A DNA stretch of 64,000 nucleotides from Bacteroidales bacterium (GTDB taxonomy: Bacteria; Bacteroidota; Bacteroidia; Bacteroidales; UBA932), in NCBI GenBank assembly GCA_012522855.1, contig JAAYJQ010000019.1, positions 1-64,000 on the forward strand, read 5' to 3'. Positions within the stretch are counted from its first letter, which is position 1. Each line of letters opens with the position of its first letter. Position numbers and translations under genes: made by a program. The notes below the pieces were generated by a model. That model worked only from the letters and a program-made list of their open reading frames with translations, was not told the origin of the DNA and did no database searches. Below, in pieces: positions 29,783-39,500 of the stretch.

Positions 29783-32086
29783 CTACTTTGTTCTTCCGGC
29801 AAGACAGTCCAGTATCGCTTTGCGCTGAGCCCTGAAGACTTCAACGTCTGTTGAATAGTTCCAGGTGTCCTGAACGATTTCGTTGCAGAGCTGATCGGCC
29901 TTGGCCAGTCCTTCCTTTTCAGATACCATCTTGAGCAGTTCGTAGTCCCGGATTCCGTCCCGCATGGCGGCAAGCCTTATAGATGGATAAACGGTTTCGT
30001 CTCCCGGCCAGATGATCCACATGTCGCCGCCGGGAAACTGTCCGTTTGCGTCTGTCCAAGGATCATTCTCCACGCGCGCGCCTTGCCAGTAGTTCGGACC
30101 CCAATGCAGATAGCCTACCGTGTGGTAGCGCCAGTTGAGCCAGTGCATCAGACGGGTCTTGATAAGCGGAATGCGGATGAACCTGTTGAGGCCTTCTCCT
30201 TGCGGACCGACCGCCGAATAAATCCAAGGAATCTGATTCTCCGTGTACTCGTATCCTCTGGGACCGGTCAGGACATCGATGCAGGGGCAAGGTATATCAA
30301 GCACTTTGTCGGAAATGTTGTGCGTGCCGATAGGCTCCATGGTAATCAGGTCCGGCGCCCCTTTCTTGACGTAAGACCCCAACCATTCGTATGCCCTAGC
30401 CGCCTTGTCGCCCGGCTCGTCGCACATGGTCTGAAGATAGATGTCGAGCCATGTGCGGCCATCTGCCAATTCGTGGCTGCGGAGATATTCCTGAAGCGCG
30501 TGGAAGTAGAGCGAGAAATAGGCCTCTGCTTCTTTGCTGTATTCCGCACCCTGGTCCACGTAGGTCCAAACCGGCTCATAAACGCCTCCGCCGAGGTGCG
30601 CTCCAAGCTTCGGGGTTCCGTCTTCGTTGAGTTCCAGACCCAGCAGGACAAGGATGCCCTCTCCTTTCTTGGCCGCGCTTGAGATGATGTTTCCGCCCTG
30701 GACATAGTGGAGGTCGGGACAGGCGCGGAGATACATTTCGATCTCTCTTCCCAGTTGGCTGAAATTCGCGGTCATCTCCCATTCGCCGTCCGCATTCTGT
30801 ACAAGCTTGCGATTCGTGAGGTAGGGCCAGTAGTACTGAGAGTTGAAGCAGTTCTGCCCGTATTCCCTGACGAGCGGAATGATTTTGTGCTCGAACCAGT
30901 TATACACTTGGTACATTTCGGTCGGCTCCCCGCCATTCATGGCCGTGAGGTTCTGATGAAGCCATTGCATAATGCTCAAAGTCTGTTTTTCCGGCAATGT
31001 GACATCGTACACCTCTACTACGTATGGCAGTTCGGCAGTTTGTGCCCCCTGAATGGCGGCGACACATTCGTATAGGCCGGGCTGCGCGTCCCGAGGGATG
31101 GTGACTTCAATCCAGAACGAACCGGATTGGCCTGCGGACAGGTTCACTTGCCAGTCGCTCAGGGGCATCAGCGCATCGGGTATGTCATACTGCTCATGCG
31201 GATATCTGTCTGAAGGCGGACCGCCAAACCAACTCATCCATTGTTCCGTGCAGCGTACATCCCTTACCCAGAAGAGCTTTGAATCAAAGGCGACCCCATC
31301 GCTGCCCTTGACGGCAAATTTCTGAAGGGAAGGAGTAACCGTTCCCTGGTTCGAATCCGCGTAAACGATCATCTGGGCGGTCGCGGTTTCCCCGCGCGCC
31401 ACACGGATCGTATCTCTTTTGAAAGGATGGTATTCCCAATTTGTGGGTTTGATGAGCGGATCGACCTGCTCCATCCAAAGGTCACCGTGTACCAGCACTT
31501 CCATGGTCGCGCTTCGCTCACCGGCAGAGGCGGTTATCGTCACGTAGCCTTCCTTTTTGCCGGCTATGGTACCGGTTGCATCTACGGTGGCGATGGATTC
31601 GTCTGACGACTGATAGGCAATGATGTCTGTCGAAGTCGCAGGCTCCACGGTGGCAATCCGCTGCAATTTGCTTCCGATCTTGACTCTGCCGGAAGATTGG
31701 AGGAAAGAGATCGTTTCTGCGGGAATCCTTGAACTGACGACCGTTACACGACAGATGCCTTGTACTTCTTCTGCTTGTGCGATGATGTCGGTCTCGCCAA
31801 CCTTAAGGGCGAAAACCTGACCCTGTTGGTTGACATCCGCGATTTCCGGGTTTGCGGAGGACCAAACAATGGTTTGACCGGCAGTCGCGCTCCAGGGAGA
31901 AACCTTCGCGCCGATAAACGTGTTTGTGCCGTCCTTGAGTGTGATCGCGGCGGGAGTCATGGAGACTTTCTCAACCTTTGACTGCGGCACATTCAAATCT
32001 TTCAGCTCCATGCTGTTGGAACAGGCTAACAGGCTCAGTCCCAACGAGAGAGCCGAAATTATCAATCTTACGAATCTATTAAACAT
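29783..32086 (-). CDS. Lipoprotein with two Big_2 domains and a GH123-like (DUF4091) domain
   Basis: 767 residues. Lipobox SLLAC, then two bacterial Ig-like (Big_2) domains (about 35-115 and 120-200; ADVNQQGQVFALKVGETDIIA is typical), a beta-sandwich (about 205-370), and a DUF4091 barrel. DUF4091 proteins are related to GH123 beta-N-acetylgalactosaminidases, which use an adjacent Asp-Glu pair. Here it is intact: Asp556-Glu557 in QTMCDEPGD. The end has the family's RLAAMRDGIRDYELL. The Ig domains probably act as a stalk at the cell surface. The gene lies 11 nt after the beta-helix gene and 17 nt before GH20. A close architectural paralog lies at 50465-52741. Confidence 0.85.
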   Translation of the reverse strand: MFNRFVRLIISALSLGLSLLACSNSMELKDLNVPQSKVEKVSMTPAAITLKDGTNTFIGAKVSPWSATAGQTIVWSSANPEIADVNQQGQVFALKVGETDIIAQAEEVQGICRVTVVSSRIPAETISFLQSSGRVKIGSKLQRIATVEPATSTDIIAYQSSDESIATVDATGTIAGKKEGYVTITASAGERSATMEVLVHGDLWMEQVDPLIKPTNWEYHPFKRDTIRVARGETATAQMIVYADSNQGTVTPSLQKFAVKGSDGVAFDSKLFWVRDVRCTEQWMSWFGGPPSDRYPHEQYDIPDALMPLSDWQVNLSAGQSGSFWIEVTIPRDAQPGLYECVAAIQGAQTAELPYVVEVYDVTLPEKQTLSIMQWLHQNLTAMNGGEPTEMYQVYNWFEHKIIPLVREYGQNCFNSQYYWPYLTNRKLVQNADGEWEMTANFSQLGREIEMYLRACPDLHYVQGGNIISSAAKKGEGILVLLGLELNEDGTPKLGAHLGGGVYEPVWTYVDQGAEYSKEAEAYFSLYFHALQEYLRSHELADGRTWLDIYLQTMCDEPGDKAARAYEWLGSYVKKGAPDLITMEPIGTHNISDKVLDIPCPCIDVLTGPRGYEYTENQIPWIYSAVGPQGEGLNRFIRIPLIKTRLMHWLNWRYHTVGYLHWGPNYWQGARVENDPWTDANGQFPGGDMWIIWPGDETVYPSIRLAAMRDGIRDYELLKMVSEKEGLAKADQLCNEIVQDTWNYSTDVEVFRAQRKAILDCLAGRTK

Positions 32087-32097
32087 ATTATTATTGA

Positions 32098-34353
32098 TTA
32101 TTCTATTGTATAACTCACGCGCTCAGGTTTATCAATCCCGAATTGGGTGCCGGTTGATGTGACCGCATTCCCGTTATAAGTAAGGTTCATGATCTGAAGA
32201 CCTTCGATGGAAGCGCCTCTCGTCCAAATGTACATCGCCGGATAGCGGTTTCCGTTCCGGTCAAGCACTTTGAAGTTCTTGAATGTCACGTTGCTGAGTT
32301 TAACGTTGCTGTCGGCGTACTGGCGGATCGCGATCGCCCGGCCATTCTTGTTGATATGGTCGAAAGTAAGATTGGCGGCCGTGATGTTCCGGATCGGCAT
32401 CGGCGGATCCGTTCCCTGCCAAAGCGGCGATCGTCCGTTGCTTCCCTGGCCGATGCAGAATGCCGCCCGCAAATCGTCCGGAGCACCGTTGCCATGCTCA
32501 AGGAAAATGCAGTCATAGATCTCTACATCGTGGATATAACCCGGGTCGGATATTTTCCCGGCTTCCGGTCCGACAACAATTCCTCTGGCAAAGTCGTTCC
32601 AGATCAGGTTGTCGTGAATCCTGACATTGCATACCTCTGAAATCGGTTCAACAATGAATCTGCACTTCAGTGTGATGCAGTCATCGTAATTACGAAGGAA
32701 GCAGTCCGCGATTTCGACGTCCTTGCAGCTCACGATGTCCACCCCGTCTCCGTTGAGTTCCCAGCTGATCATATTGACACCGCTTATGGAGACGCCTTCC
32801 GTTGTCCTGACGCACATGTTCCATCCCGGGCTGTCAATCATCGTGATGTCCTTGATGGTCAGGTTCTTGACAAAGGAATTGTTGTTTTTGTTGCAGCAGA
32901 TCAGAAAATCTCCCCAGCTGTACTGGTTGTCTCCGAAGTGTTTCATATTTTCTCCGGACAGAATCCCATGTCCGGCGATGGTGACGTTGTCTCCGTAGGT
33001 CACGACATTCGCATACACCTTGGCGCCGTAATCCAGATACAGCGTCTGGCCGGCGTTCAAAGTGATGGTGCCGGCATGATGGACTCCGGGACCGTAGTAT
33101 TTGACGGTTGCGGAACTCTCCGTAGGTTTTCCTTGATCGGGTTTGTATCCGTAGAGGAACAGGTTGTGGAAACGGTCACCGTCGAATTCGACACTCAATT
33201 TCCGCATGTCGTAGGATGGGATCGTGAATTCAATTTCGCTGTTGGAAATGACCGTTGCCTGGATTCCATAAGGGCTTGGCCGGACTTCGCAGGTATTGAA
33301 TGTTCCGTCAAGTTTGCTCACCCTGACTTTGACGGGACCCTCGAAGTCGTTTTCGAAAATGCAGTAGGACATCGTGTCCCGCAGCGCTTTCTCATTTGCC
33401 CAGTCATTCCAGATCGCAGTGTGCTTTGCCGCGTTTGAGCAAAGCGCGTCGTAGACCTCCATCTTTTCCCAAGAGCCGTTGCTGAAGATCGAAACAGCGT
33501 AGTGTGTGTTGTCGCCTCTCTCCAAAGCGGTGAAACGTTTGCTCTGGGAATATACCTCTTTGCCTTCGACAGCGTCCGTTGCCTTGCAAGTGACGGAATA
33601 GATGGCGCTTGAGGCGAAATCCTTCAAATCTATGCTTACTTCCACATGCTGGCCTCTGTCTATTCTTGGAAGAGCCGGGAACAGGGGATGGAATACTTTT
33701 CCCCCGACGGCAAGGTCGATTTCAAGCCCCCATGTTTCCTGATCTTCCTGCATGGGAAGGACGGTGACGGTTCCTTCTTTCAGCGACATGGAAACAATCC
33801 GGGAATGGTCGGCGCAGAGGCTGTCTTTGTAAATGTCCCAGCGATTGCCGAACCCTGAGATGATTATTCCGGCGCTTTCATAATTCTCGGGTTTATCGTT
33901 TACGGAGAATGTAATTGTGGACGTCAGGGGCTGTAGAACTTGCGTGATGGTCTCGTCGTTCTCGCTGACGGTGCTGGAAGCATACCAGATTTCACCGGTT
34001 TCAGCCTTGGAATCCAGCGTGACCAGACTGTATGCTTCGGCATCATCTCCTTTCCGAAGGGCGGTAAAGCCGAGATTGGAATCAGAGGAATAGGCGACAA
34101 GCGTCACGACATCTCCTGATTTTGCCCGGATGGTCTTCAAGTCTGAAAGAGACTCTTCTCTGTAGATGGCAGAACACATTCCTTCACTGAACACGAATGC
34201 GTTGGCTTTCCAGGAAGAGAAGGATTCGGGAGTCTTGCCGGTAATACCCACGAAGTCATAATTCAATTTGAGCGCGTTTTCTTCTTTTGAGCATGCGCAT
34301 GCGGAAACCGATAGCGCCAAAACGAGCAGGCTGTATGCTGGGAATCTTGCCAT
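32098..34353 (-). CDS. Clan GH-N (GH28/GH49-like) beta-helix hydrolase with fimbrillin-like N-terminus
   Basis: 751 residues from ATG 34353; the frame opens at 34383, but that lies on the predicted -7 element, and 34353 begins a proper lipoprotein signal (MARFPAYSLLVLALSVSAC). Residues about 25-235 resemble the tandem beta-sandwich of FimB/Mfa2-type fimbrillins (ANAFVFSEGM; VTVLPM). About 300-385 is a second beta-sandwich (CEVRPSPYGIQATV; KLSVEFDGD) like that of GH49-type enzymes. A right-handed beta-helix follows with NGDGVD (Asp536) and YDDC (Asp557, Asp558), the same 21-residue spacing as the GH28 catalytic Asp residues. The GH28 GHG motif is absent (ARG in its place). Polygalacturonase or dextranase-like activities are possible; substrate is unknown. 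First gene of the DUF4091/GH20 operon. Confidence 0.75.
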   Translation of the reverse strand: MARFPAYSLLVLALSVSACACSKEENALKLNYDFVGITGKTPESFSSWKANAFVFSEGMCSAIYREESLSDLKTIRAKSGDVVTLVAYSSDSNLGFTALRKGDDAEAYSLVTLDSKAETGEIWYASSTVSENDETITQVLQPLTSTITFSVNDKPENYESAGIIISGFGNRWDIYKDSLCADHSRIVSMSLKEGTVTVLPMQEDQETWGLEIDLAVGGKVFHPLFPALPRIDRGQHVEVSIDLKDFASSAIYSVTCKATDAVEGKEVYSQSKRFTALERGDNTHYAVSIFSNGSWEKMEVYDALCSNAAKHTAIWNDWANEKALRDTMSYCIFENDFEGPVKVRVSKLDGTFNTCEVRPSPYGIQATVISNSEIEFTIPSYDMRKLSVEFDGDRFHNLFLYGYKPDQGKPTESSATVKYYGPGVHHAGTITLNAGQTLYLDYGAKVYANVVTYGDNVTIAGHGILSGENMKHFGDNQYSWGDFLICCNKNNNSFVKNLTIKDITMIDSPGWNMCVRTTEGVSISGVNMISWELNGDGVDIVSCKDVEIADCFLRNYDDCITLKCRFIVEPISEVCNVRIHDNLIWNDFARGIVVGPEAGKISDPGYIHDVEIYDCIFLEHGNGAPDDLRAAFCIGQGSNGRSPLWQGTDPPMPIRNITAANLTFDHINKNGRAIAIRQYADSNVKLSNVTFKNFKVLDRNGNRYPAMYIWTRGASIEGLQIMNLTYNGNAVTSTGTQFGIDKPERVSYTIE

Positions 34354-34380
34354 TGAGATAGTGTCGTCTGGTGTGTAGCG

Positions 34381-34388
34381 CAAAAATA
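34381..34388 (-). promoter_or_regulatory. -7 promoter element of the beta-helix/DUF4091/GH20 operon
   Basis: The minus strand reads TATTTTTG, an exact TAnnTTTG match. Transcription would begin near 34374, downstream of the ATG at 34383 and 20 nt before the ATG at 34353, which supports the latter start. Confidence 0.5.
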
Positions 34389-34436
34389 ATAAATATTATC
34401 TTTGCAGCGTATCGCGGGTTCGAAAAGGGAATTATT

Positions 34437-34445
34437 CCGTTATTT
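34437..34445. promoter_or_regulatory. CCGTTATTT motif, copy 1
   Basis: CCGTTATTT on the plus strand, 48 nt upstream of the minus-strand -7 element at 34381-34388. Identical 9-mers lie at 34489-34497 and 36428-36436. Candidate binding site of a shared regulator; inference from repetition and position. Confidence 0.3.
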
Positions 34446-34473
34446 TTTCCACCTTGTATGCCTGTTGATTCAG

Positions 34474-34481
34474 TACCTTTG
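34474..34481 (+). promoter_or_regulatory. -7 promoter element of the lipoprotein gene at 34570
   Basis: TACCTTTG is an exact TAnnTTTG match; TTG at 34454-34456 lies 17 nt upstream and could be the -33 element. The leader would be about 80 nt. A second TAnnTTTG match, TATCTTTG at 34397-34404, is less well placed. Confidence 0.45.
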
Positions 34482-34488
34482 TAAATGA

Positions 34489-34497
34489 CCGTTATTT
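34489..34497. promoter_or_regulatory. CCGTTATTT motif, copy 2
   Basis: ACCGTTATTT on the plus strand, overlapping the predicted transcription start of the gene at 34570. It is 52 bp from copy 1 and shares ten bases (ACCGTTATTT) with copy 3. Confidence 0.3.
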
Positions 34498-34569
34498 GTA
34501 ATATATTTCAGTTTGCCTGATTAAACAAGCTTGAAAAAACAATGAGATAAATTTTAATTTCTAACACTA

Positions 34570-36357
34570 ATGAAAAAATTCAGTTATTTGCTGGCTCTTA
34601 TCGCCACAGGTGCAACGGTTCTTGCATCATGCAACAAGGAAAAAACTCCTGTTTACGCAGAAGTTCCGATCAACAAGGTTTCCGTAACGAGCGGTGATGA
34701 AACGATTGTCGGCGCGGTCGACGATGTCAATCGCACCGTTACTTTCACCTTCAACAATGCCGAGAACTTCACAAACTGCAACATTACCATTGATGTAAAC
34801 GATGGCTGGGCGCTTACCTATCCCAAGTCACTCACCGGGGTAGATCTTCAGAGCACGCCGACCTTTAACTTCACGGACCCGAACAACGCGATCGTAAAGT
34901 ATTCCGTCAAATTCTCTTCCAACGCTTTCCCGATCGTCAATCCTCAAAAGATTCAGATCAAGGGGTTGAATGAAGGCGAAGATCTTACGGTTGACAATAC
35001 GACCAAGACGATCAAAATCGCCTTCGACGAGGAGAAGATGGATTTCAACAACATCGAGCTGGTGTTCAACGACGGGGCTCTTCAGACAGGCGCGACACTT
35101 CCTGCCAACCTTGTTTTCGATTTCGCCCAGGGCAACTCCCAGCCGCTCGTGATCAATCTCGGGGGCGAGAGAACCTATTTTGTCATTCTCGATGCGAGCA
35201 AGTACATGAAGGCCACTCCCGAGCAACTCGGTTTCCTGGATGTTTCCGTAAACTTCGCGACCGCGGATCAGCCTTGGCTCAAGGTTTACGCCGCCGAGGC
35301 TGTACAGGCGCTCCCGATCCCTTGTGTGTCTACATCGATTGACACCAACTGGGACTGGGCTCCGGACTGGGGCATGAATCTTTACGGCAGCGCCAATCCC
35401 CGCGCTTGGGAAATCGCTACCGCTGACGGAAATCACTACGATGTCGGCCACCTGGATGACATCTTCTCCTTCCCCGGCGATTGGACGGGTGACCGCGGAA
35501 CCATGAATTGCTTCGGCAAGATCGTCATCGTTACAGTTGACGCTTCCAAGGTCAAGGCCGATCTTGTCGCTTCTGCGGACCCGGTAGATCCTGTAGCCCA
35601 GCAAGCCGTTGTGGCAACTTCCGGTTGGACACGTACCGACGCGCTCGACTATCTCATCAAGGATGCCGGCAACGTGATTTTCCCCGGCAAGGATTGGTTA
35701 TACCGCGCGGCCATCACCGTTGATGACGGCACCCTCGGTTTCGCCACTCCCGCGCTCAAGGGCGACAAGTATTATGACCTTCCTTTCCAAACGGAGGCAC
35801 CTTATGCTCCCGATGATGATGAGGCGGTAAAGGCGGCGGCTCACGAAAGCCTGATGAATTCCGCGACTACAGAGATCACGGCATCGGATATGGCGTGGGT
35901 TTGCGGATGGCTCGTCCGCAACGGCAAGTCCATGGGTGTCCATGATCTCATTAACAACGATCACTCCGGCTACGTTTCCGATAATGGAGTGCTTGGAATG
36001 GGCTGGAGCACCAATTTCTATAACGTGCACAACCTTGTCGGCATCACGTATGACGGTAAAATCGCCTTCATGATCAATGAAGCCGGATTCAGCAACTGGG
36101 ATGGTCAGCCCGGTTACGTTGATGTTGACAATGGATGGGAAGAAGCGACCAATGCCGGCTTCAACTATCGTGGCTACAGTCTCAAGCAGATGGCTTGGAT
36201 GGCTCAGAGGCTCGGTTGGAGAAACGCGGCGGCCCTTGGCAACTCCTTCGGTGAGGCTCCGGACTTCCTTCCTTCGCTTGTCGTCAACGGCAAGTCCGTT
36301 ATCGAAGGCGTTACTCCGACCAGTACTTCTTACGTAGTAACAGTAAAGACAAAGTAA
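34570..36357 (+). CDS. Lipoprotein with phosphodiester glycosidase-like (NAGPA-like) C-terminal region
   Basis: 595 residues; lipobox TVLASC. Residues about 30-120 and 125-210 look like two related Ig-like (DUF5018-type) domains. I do not recognise the rest for certain. The C-terminal third follows the plan of NAGPA/phosphodiester glycosidase domains: VGITYDGKIAF (490-500) corresponds to the family's 'RTAIGI..DGK', and LKQMAWMAQRLGW (538-550) to 'ELA.LL..LGA'. Where active members have LDGGGS, this protein has LGNSFGEAPDFLPS (556-569), then LVVNGK. The fold assignment is inference. If right, the catalytic motif is lost and a binding role is more likely. The gene is monocistronic: own promoter at 34474 and a strong terminator at 36371. 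It lies between two PUL operons. Confidence 0.6.
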   Translation: MKKFSYLLALIATGATVLASCNKEKTPVYAEVPINKVSVTSGDETIVGAVDDVNRTVTFTFNNAENFTNCNITIDVNDGWALTYPKSLTGVDLQSTPTFNFTDPNNAIVKYSVKFSSNAFPIVNPQKIQIKGLNEGEDLTVDNTTKTIKIAFDEEKMDFNNIELVFNDGALQTGATLPANLVFDFAQGNSQPLVINLGGERTYFVILDASKYMKATPEQLGFLDVSVNFATADQPWLKVYAAEAVQALPIPCVSTSIDTNWDWAPDWGMNLYGSANPRAWEIATADGNHYDVGHLDDIFSFPGDWTGDRGTMNCFGKIVIVTVDASKVKADLVASADPVDPVAQQAVVATSGWTRTDALDYLIKDAGNVIFPGKDWLYRAAITVDDGTLGFATPALKGDKYYDLPFQTEAPYAPDDDEAVKAAAHESLMNSATTEITASDMAWVCGWLVRNGKSMGVHDLINNDHSGYVSDNGVLGMGWSTNFYNVHNLVGITYDGKIAFMINEAGFSNWDGQPGYVDVDNGWEEATNAGFNYRGYSLKQMAWMAQRLGWRNAAALGNSFGEAPDFLPSLVVNGKSVIEGVTPTSTSYVVTVKTK

Positions 36358-36370
36358 TCTGATTTTCCGA

Positions 36371-36405
36371 CCGATCCGGCATGGAAAATTGCCGGATCGG
36401 TTTTT
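36371..36405 (+). terminator. Intrinsic terminator of the lipoprotein gene
   Basis: A perfect 11-bp stem, CCGATCCGGCA with TGCCGGATCGG, an 8-nt loop and five T residues, 13 nt after the stop codon at 36357. It isolates the lipoprotein gene from the SusC operon downstream. Confidence 0.88.
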
Positions 36406-36427
36406 AAAGAATATGCGATTCTTTTAA

Positions 36428-36436
36428 CCGTTATTT
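36428..36436. promoter_or_regulatory. CCGTTATTT motif, copy 3
   Basis: ACCGTTATTT on the plus strand in the leader region of the tandem SusC/SusD operon. It lies directly upstream of the pairing structure at 36439-36495. No convincing TAnnTTTG element is visible for this operon. Confidence 0.3.
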
Positions 36437-36438
36437 CG

Positions 36439-36495
36439 GCGCCTATGGAACAATCAGACTGTGTCCATAAGCGCTGAAATGCTTTTTTTAGGCGC
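36439..36495 (+). promoter_or_regulatory. Leader with two competing hairpins before susC
   Basis: GCGCCTATGGA (36439-36449) can pair with TCCATAAGCGC (36464-36474) over 11 positions with one mismatch. Its first 7 bases GCGCCTA can instead pair perfectly with TAGGCGC (36489-36495), which lies after a run of seven T. The two pairings exclude each other, as in attenuators or riboswitch-like leaders. No known ligand-binding motif is recognised. Confidence 0.35.
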
Positions 36496-36535
36496 TCCGC
36501 ACAACGCCTGCCCCATTCAACTTACCCAAGATATC

Positions 36536-39500
36536 ATGAATAGCAAATCGTGGACTATCGCGCTGTCCGTATTATGCATCGGTGCCGTCGCGGCCTTCGC
36601 GTCTCCGGCTGCCAGCGCTGAATCATCGACGGTGCCGACGCTTGAGGCATCGGAACAGACTCCTGCGAAGGAGTATTCAGGACTGGTTGTGGATGCGACG
36701 ACAGGGGAGCCGCTCATCGGTGCTTTTGTTTACATAAAAGGTACGACGATCGGCACGACCACCGATGAAAACGGCGCGTTCAGGATCTCGGTTCCCGATG
36801 GTACCGAACCCATACTCGTGTTCTCTTTCATCAGCTATCAAGACGTGGAACTGCGGCCGACCACGACCAGCGGCATCCTCGTCAAACTGTCCGACGATCA
36901 GAATTTCCTTGATGAGGTTCAGATTGTTGCCTATGGCTCCCAGCGCAAGACTTCCATCACCGGTGCCATCACGTCCATCAGTTCCGACGATATTCTCAAA
37001 TCTCCTGCCGGAAGCGCCGCGGCATCTCTTGCGGGTGCACTCACCGGCGTTTCTTCCATCCAAGTGTCAGGTCAGCCTGGAGCGGAAGACCCTACACTGT
37101 ACGTACGCGGTTCAGGCTCCCTGACCAATCAATCTTCCATGCCTTTGATTCTTGTCGATGGCGTTGAACGTTCGTTTTTCCAAATGGATCCGAACGAGAT
37201 TGACAACATTACCGTTCTGAAGGATGCGGCATCCACGGCAGTGTTCGGCGTGCGCGGCGCGAACGGCGTGATACTCGTTACAACCAAACGAGGTCAGGAG
37301 GGTAAGGCGAAAATTAATTGGAGTTCTTCTTTCGGACTCACACAGCCCTTGCGGCACCTTTCGGCGGTGAGCAGTTACGAGCACGCAAGGATATTCACCG
37401 AGGCGCAGCTTTCCGACAACTGGAATGATCCGAGTACGCCTCTGACCTTCTCGGAAACGGTCATGGACATGTTCAAGTATAATTCCGATCCGATTATGTT
37501 CGCGAACACCGATTGGGACGACTATCTGTTCCGGAAACTTTCCTGGCAGACACAGCACAACATTACCGTTTCCGGAGGCGCGGACAAGGTGAAATATTTT
37601 GTTTCCGTCGGTTATCTCTATCAAGACGGGATGCTCAGGAGTTTTGAAAACTATAACGCAAACTATACATACGACAGATACAACTACCGCGCGAACGTGG
37701 ACGTTGATGTGACTCCTACAACGCTATTGGGTCTGAATATAGGCGGGCGCGTCGCCAAGAAACATCAGCCGAACGGCTACGGCAGCAATATCTGGCAGTA
37801 CATTACCTGGTGTACGCCGTTCTCCGGTCCCGGTATCGTGGACGGCCATCTCACCATCCCCGAACTCGGCGACTTCATCCCCATCAGTTCCGGACTGAGC
37901 GGAATCAGCCTCTACTATGGTTACGGCTACAACGAAGACATTTCAAACACCTTGAATCTCGATATTCAGCTCAACCAAAATCTCGATGCGATTACGAAAG
38001 GTTTGAGCGCCAACATCAAAGGAGCCTACAACACCGGATACAATCTTTACATCTACCGCGGGCCGACCGCTTCCGCGCGCAGAACACAGGGTGTCAACTA
38101 CCTGGGACATTATACACAGCCGGGCATGTCTTTCGACAATCCGTTGTATGACAACACCCACGTGTACATCACTTCAGGCGAAGACTATCTGGATGAACCG
38201 CTTTGGTACGGCACGGGAACCAGCCGGGGCAGGGACTGGTACCTGGAAGGCAGTCTCAATTATAACAGGCAGTTCGGCAATCATGAGGTTTCGGCGCTCC
38301 TGCTTTACAACCAGTCAAAGAGTTATTATCCTTGGAATTTCCCCGAAATACCGACTGCGTACGTGGGGTATGTAGGCCGAATAACCTACAACTACAAGCG
38401 CAAATATCTCCTTGACCTTAATATGGGCTACAATGGCTCTGAAAACTTTGCGCCGGGACACAGATACGGACTCTTCCCTGCCGGTTCAGCCGGCTGGGTC
38501 ATTTCCGAGGAACCGTGGATGAGCGGGGCCAGGAAATGGGTGGACTTCCTCAAAGTTCGCGCATCCTACGGCATTGTCGGCAACGACAAGTATTCGGGCG
38601 CGCGATTCCTGTATCTCAACGGATCGTGGAACCCGTCTCACAGCAATGCCCGTTTCGGCAACTGGGGCTCATGGCAGTTCGGCTCCATCTACAGCGGAAC
38701 CATGCTGTATGATGCGGTTGAAAATGCAGTCGGAAACCCGGTGGTATCGTGGGAAAAGTGCCGGAAGCAGAATTACGGTATTGACGTCGTGTTGTTCCGT
38801 CAGAAACTCAACATCACGGCTGATCTATTCTATGAGCATCGTTACGACATCCTTTCTACTCGGAATACGCTTCCTGCCATCACCAATATTTCTCTTCCGA
38901 TGCTCAACCTCGGAGAAGTCGATAACCATGGATTTGAACTTACCGTAGGGTGGAACCAGAAATTGACACAAGATTTCAGTTACAATCTCACCGGCAACCT
39001 CTCTTTCGCCCGCAATAAGATCATCTACATGGACGAAGTCAGTCCCAATGAGCCGTATATGGCGCAGACAGGGCGCAGTACCGGATTGTCTTACGGATAC
39101 CTCTTCGACAGATACCTTACCGAAGATGATTTCGACCCTGTGACGCGTGAGCTTCTGACGGTCAAGAACGGTGGCGTCGTTCCTGAAATCACACTGGGCA
39201 ATCCACGCCCGGGCGACCCGATTTTCCAAGACTTGAACGGGGACGGGAAGATAGACGGTGACGACAATACTTGGTTCGGCTACGGCCATAGACCGGAATA
39301 TGTCGCCGGCTTCATCACCGGATTCAATTGGAAGAACCTGGGACTTTCGATGCAATGGACGGCCGGTTGGAACGCATCCCGCGTGCTGGGCATCGAATAT
39401 ATGGAGCCTTACGGAATGACCAATGATCGTGCTTTGCTGAAGTATCTTGCGGACGGTCGCTGGACACCGGACAACCCGAATTCCAGATTTCCGAGAATTA

